From CAYFZR01 sp964347835 [NCBI: uncultured archaeon] (GTDB taxonomy: Archaea > CAYFZR01), in contig CAYFZR010000043.1 in the NCBI GenBank assembly GCA_964347835.1, positions 1 to 32,200 on the forward strand: a DNA stretch of 32,200 nucleotides, in the 5' to 3' direction. This document shows, in pieces, positions 30,428-32,200 of the stretch (the first letter of the stretch is position 1; the number at the start of each line of letters is the position of its first letter). The notes under the pieces were generated by a model that saw only the letters and a list, made by a program, of their open reading frames with translations, was not told the DNA's origin and did no database searches. Made by a program: the position numbers and the translations under genes.

Positions 30428-30946
30428 ATGAGACTTTATATCTATTCTACGGAAGAGTGCAACCCCAAGGTTTGCACAGGTTATAAGTTGGCTAGATTCG
30501 ACTTCGCTAGGCTACTCTTTAACAAAAATAAATTACCAAAAAGGTCAATAGTTCTAAACCCCTACTCTGAAAAAGCAATTTCAAGTGAAGATAGAGAGAT
30601 TGCACTGAAATGGGGTTTATCCGCCTTGGATTGTTCATGGAACAACATAAGACCCAAAATCTTTTCAGGACACTACCAAGGTAGAGGCCTGCCGTATTTG
30701 ATTCCAATAAACCCAATAAACTATGGAAAACCTACAAAACTTAGTACTGCAGAGGCTTTTTCTGCTGCTCTTTATATAGTTGGAGAGAAAGAAAGGGCAA
30801 GATCTATAATGAAAATATTTAAATGGGGTGAGGCCTTCTTCAAAATGAATGGAGAGATGCTAGAGGCATATTCACAAGCCAGTTCCAGTAAAGAAGTAGT
30901 AGAATTACAAAAAGAGTTCATGAGGGTTTTAAATGAACGTTTATAA
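30428..30946 (+). CDS. tsr3: Tsr3 rRNA aminocarboxypropyltransferase
   Basis: A 172-residue Tsr3 (DUF367) homologue, which transfers the aminocarboxypropyl group of SAM to a conserved small-subunit rRNA uridine. Landmarks are ECNPKVCTGYKLARF, IVLNPYSEKAIS, LSALDCSWNNI, GRGLPYLIPINPINYGKPTKLSTAEAFSAAL and FKWGEAFFKMNGEMLEAY. Length fits archaeal members. ATG has AAGGAT just upstream. It overlaps the next gene by 14 nt. It is the second enzyme in this gene run predicted to use SAM as an acp donor, after the Taw2-like protein. Confidence 0.92.
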   Translation: MRLYIYSTEECNPKVCTGYKLARFDFARLLFNKNKLPKRSIVLNPYSEKAISSEDREIALKWGLSALDCSWNNIRPKIFSGHYQGRGLPYLIPINPINYGKPTKLSTAEAFSAALYIVGEKERARSIMKIFKWGEAFFKMNGEMLEAYSQASSSKEVVELQKEFMRVLNERL

Positions 30947-31691
30947 CGTGCTCTTAGATATACTAAAAAGAGATGGTTGTGCCCACTTTACATTGATAGA
31001 TCCAGCGAAACAAGACCCAAAGGAAGCAGGCGAATTTGCAGTGATGGCTGAATCCTTTGGAACTGATGCTATTATGGTGGGCGGTTCTGTAGGAGTTTCG
31101 ACTCCATTATTGGATGAAACCTGTAAAAAAATTAAGGATCTGACAAGCAAACCTATAATCCTTTTTCCAGGAGATGTAGGTGGATTAAGTAGATATGCGG
31201 ACGCCATCTTTTTCATGAGTCTTCTTAATTCCATGAATCCTTACTACATCACGGGAGCGCAGGCTTTAGGAGCACCAATCATAAAAAAAATGGGTATCGA
31301 GCCATTGCCCATGGCTTACATAATAATAGCGCCTGGAGGGACAGTTGGTTGGATCGGAAATGCTAGACCGATTCCTAGGGATAAAGCAGAGATCGCCGCT
31401 GCTTATGCATTAGCAGGAGAATATCTTGGTATGAAATTAGTTTATCTAGAAGGTGGATCTGGAGTGGAGGAACCAGTACCTGGAGATATGATTCGCGCGG
31501 TAAAACAACTAATTGATATTCCACTGGTGATTGGAGGAGGCATAAGGAGTCCTCAAGCCGCTAAAGAGTGTATATTGGCTGGAGCAGATATTATTGTAAC
31601 CGGCACTCTTTTAGAAAAGGAGATTAACGCGCTAGAAATTTTAATCAAAGATCTAAAAAAGGCTGGAAGAGAAAAGATTAAGAAAAGATGA
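30933..31691 (+). CDS. Geranylgeranylglyceryl phosphate synthase
   Basis: A 252-residue TIM-barrel GGGP synthase, which forms the first ether bond of archaeal membrane lipids from sn-glycerol-1-phosphate and geranylgeranyl diphosphate. Recognised segments are HFTLIDPAKQDPKEAG, DAIMVGGSVGVS, ILFPGDVGGLSRYADAIFFMSLLNS, YIIIAPGGTVGWIG, VYLEGGSGVEEPVP, VIGGGIRSPQAA and GADIIVTGTLLE; together they give the phosphate-binding loops of the barrel. ATG at 30933 has GAGGG 6 nt upstream. It overlaps tsr3 by 14 nt. Identity as an archaeon is supported directly by this gene. Confidence 0.95.
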   Translation: MNVYNVLLDILKRDGCAHFTLIDPAKQDPKEAGEFAVMAESFGTDAIMVGGSVGVSTPLLDETCKKIKDLTSKPIILFPGDVGGLSRYADAIFFMSLLNSMNPYYITGAQALGAPIIKKMGIEPLPMAYIIIAPGGTVGWIGNARPIPRDKAEIAAAYALAGEYLGMKLVYLEGGSGVEEPVPGDMIRAVKQLIDIPLVIGGGIRSPQAAKECILAGADIIVTGTLLEKEINALEILIKDLKKAGREKIKKR

Positions 31692-31695
31692 GACT

Positions 31696-32088
31696 ATGAA
31701 GATAGTATTAAACCCAAGAGATACAGAAGAATTAATCCAGATGATAAGGAACATCGATCCGGATACTGTAGAGATCCATATGAGTATACGCCCTACTGTA
31801 GAAACCGTAGCGGATATACTTAGATATGCTCCAAAATTAAAAAAACTCAGTTGCCCCCCTTCACTTTATGAAAGGGCATCCCCAAAAATAAAAATAGCAT
31901 TGGAAGAGAAGGAAATAGATTTTTTTCCAAAAAAAGAGAGGGCTGGAAGGCCTTTATCATACCCAAAGAGAAAGATTGAAAGAATATACGAACTCTATGA
32001 TTCAGGATTGCCACCGAAAGAGATATCAAAGAGGGAAAAAATGCCCATAACCACAGTCTATTATTATTTACGTAAGAAAGAAAGTTAA
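31696..32088 (+). CDS. DUF1699-like protein with C-terminal HTH
   Basis: A 130-residue archaeal protein. The first 80 residues match DUF1699 in outline (RDTEELIQMIRNIDPDTVEIHMSIRPTVETVADILRYAPKLKKLSCPPSLYERASP), and the last 50 hold a helix-turn-helix (RKIERIYELYDSGLPPKEISKREKMPITTVYYYLRK, about 92-127). It is probably a DNA-binding regulator or RNA-related factor. Its function is unknown. It starts 4 nt after the GGGP synthase stop, so it is probably in the same operon. Confidence 0.72.
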   Translation: MKIVLNPRDTEELIQMIRNIDPDTVEIHMSIRPTVETVADILRYAPKLKKLSCPPSLYERASPKIKIALEEKEIDFFPKKERAGRPLSYPKRKIERIYELYDSGLPPKEISKREKMPITTVYYYLRKKES

Positions 32089-32094
32089 AAAGAT

Positions 32095-32103
32095 TAATAT
32101 ACT
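32095..32103 (+). promoter_or_regulatory. TATA box of tRNA-Asn
   Basis: TTAATATAC is centred about 28 nt before the first base of the tRNA at 32127, the standard distance for an archaeal promoter with the transcript starting close to the mature 5' end. Confidence 0.55.
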
Positions 32104-32126
32104 CTTTCGTTCATTGTGCCTGTGTT

Positions 32127-32199
32127 GCCGCCGTAGCTTAGTGGGTAGAGCGTCCGGCTGTTAACCGGATGGTCGCAGGTTCGAGTCCTGCCGGCGGCG
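32127..32199 (+). tRNA. tRNA-Asn (GUU)
   Basis: A complete 73-nt cloverleaf without intron. The acceptor stem GCCGCCG pairs with CGGCGGC (32192-32198), and G32199 is the discriminator. The D arm is GCTT...GAGC, the anticodon stem TCCGG/CCGGA and the anticodon loop CTGTTAA, with anticodon GTT at 32160-32162. The T arm is GCAGG-TTCGAGT-CCTGC. One further C follows before the window ends, so whether CCA is encoded cannot be seen. Confidence 0.97.
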
Positions 32200-32200
32200 C

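Noticed and set aside
1-32200. CRISPR arrays, insertion sequences, transposases or integrase genes
   Set aside because: No regularly spaced repeats and no transposase or integrase motifs were seen; the only long exact repeat is the 51-bp moeA segment.

Overview
The window is a piece of an AT-rich archaeal chromosome, most likely from a poorly sampled euryarchaeal lineage. The archaeal assignment rests on geranylgeranylglyceryl phosphate synthase, aIF2-beta, Nmd3, Hel308, a presenilin-type protease, archaeal TATA-box promoters (several apparently leaderless) and tRNA-Asn. Hef helicase-nuclease and a Tfx-type regulator point to Euryarchaeota, and Tfx is best known from methanogens. The genus cannot be named from this sequence. 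Genes are densely packed with many 4-14 nt overlaps, and start codons include ATG, GTG and TTG.

Layout. (1) 1-1300: accessory-looking small genes: a ribbon-helix-helix protein with a palindromic operator, two overlapping small ORFs and a membrane protein. (2) 1438-6649: a signalling-like block with two GvpD/KaiC-like RecA-fold ATPases, one carrying a cysteine-rich DUF3795-like insert. Around them are a phosphoglycolate phosphatase, a winged-helix protein, a CXXC thioredoxin-like protein overlapping the second ATPase gene, and a convergent MinD-type ATPase. (3) 6820-10868: small regulators, membrane proteins, DUF2299, a Roadblock/LC7 protein, an unknown cysteine protein, and a 460-nt gene-free stretch with GC-rich inverted repeats that looks like one or two structured RNAs. 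(4) 10865-16663: DNA repair genes. Presenilin-like protease and Hef are co-transcribed on the minus strand, and Hel308 is divergent from them. Small genes and a tandem paralogous pair follow.

(5) 17193-22654: a six-gene pterin-cofactor (Mo/W) operon: moaC, moaB, moeA1, moeA2 (fused to a PBP-like domain), a MobB-like protein whose P-loop is gone, and moaA. moeA2 has no canonical start codon in the right place; an ATT preceded by a strong Shine-Dalgarno, or a +1 frameshift from moeA1, are the two readings. moeA1 and moeA2 share an exact 51-bp match inside otherwise diverged DNA. (6) 25078-22666, minus strand: tsaC, map and a thioredoxin reductase homologue that keeps FAD and CXXC motifs but has lost the usual NADPH-binding signatures.

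(7) 25118-32199: an informational and lipid gene run: Tfx regulator, RPA-like OB-fold protein, aIF2-beta, DUF424, Nmd3, a Trm5/Taw2-type methyltransferase-fold enzyme, a GTPBP1-like GTPase, Tsr3, GGGP synthase, DUF1699-HTH and tRNA-Asn(GUU). Most of these act on ribosomes, tRNA or translation.

The best candidates for something undescribed are the paired ATPases with redox-type cysteine modules, the structured intergenic RNA near 9.36-9.63 kb, the non-standard start of moeA2, the P-loop-less MobB homologue and the NADPH-motif-less thioredoxin reductase. All functional calls are made by reading motifs; no database search was run.
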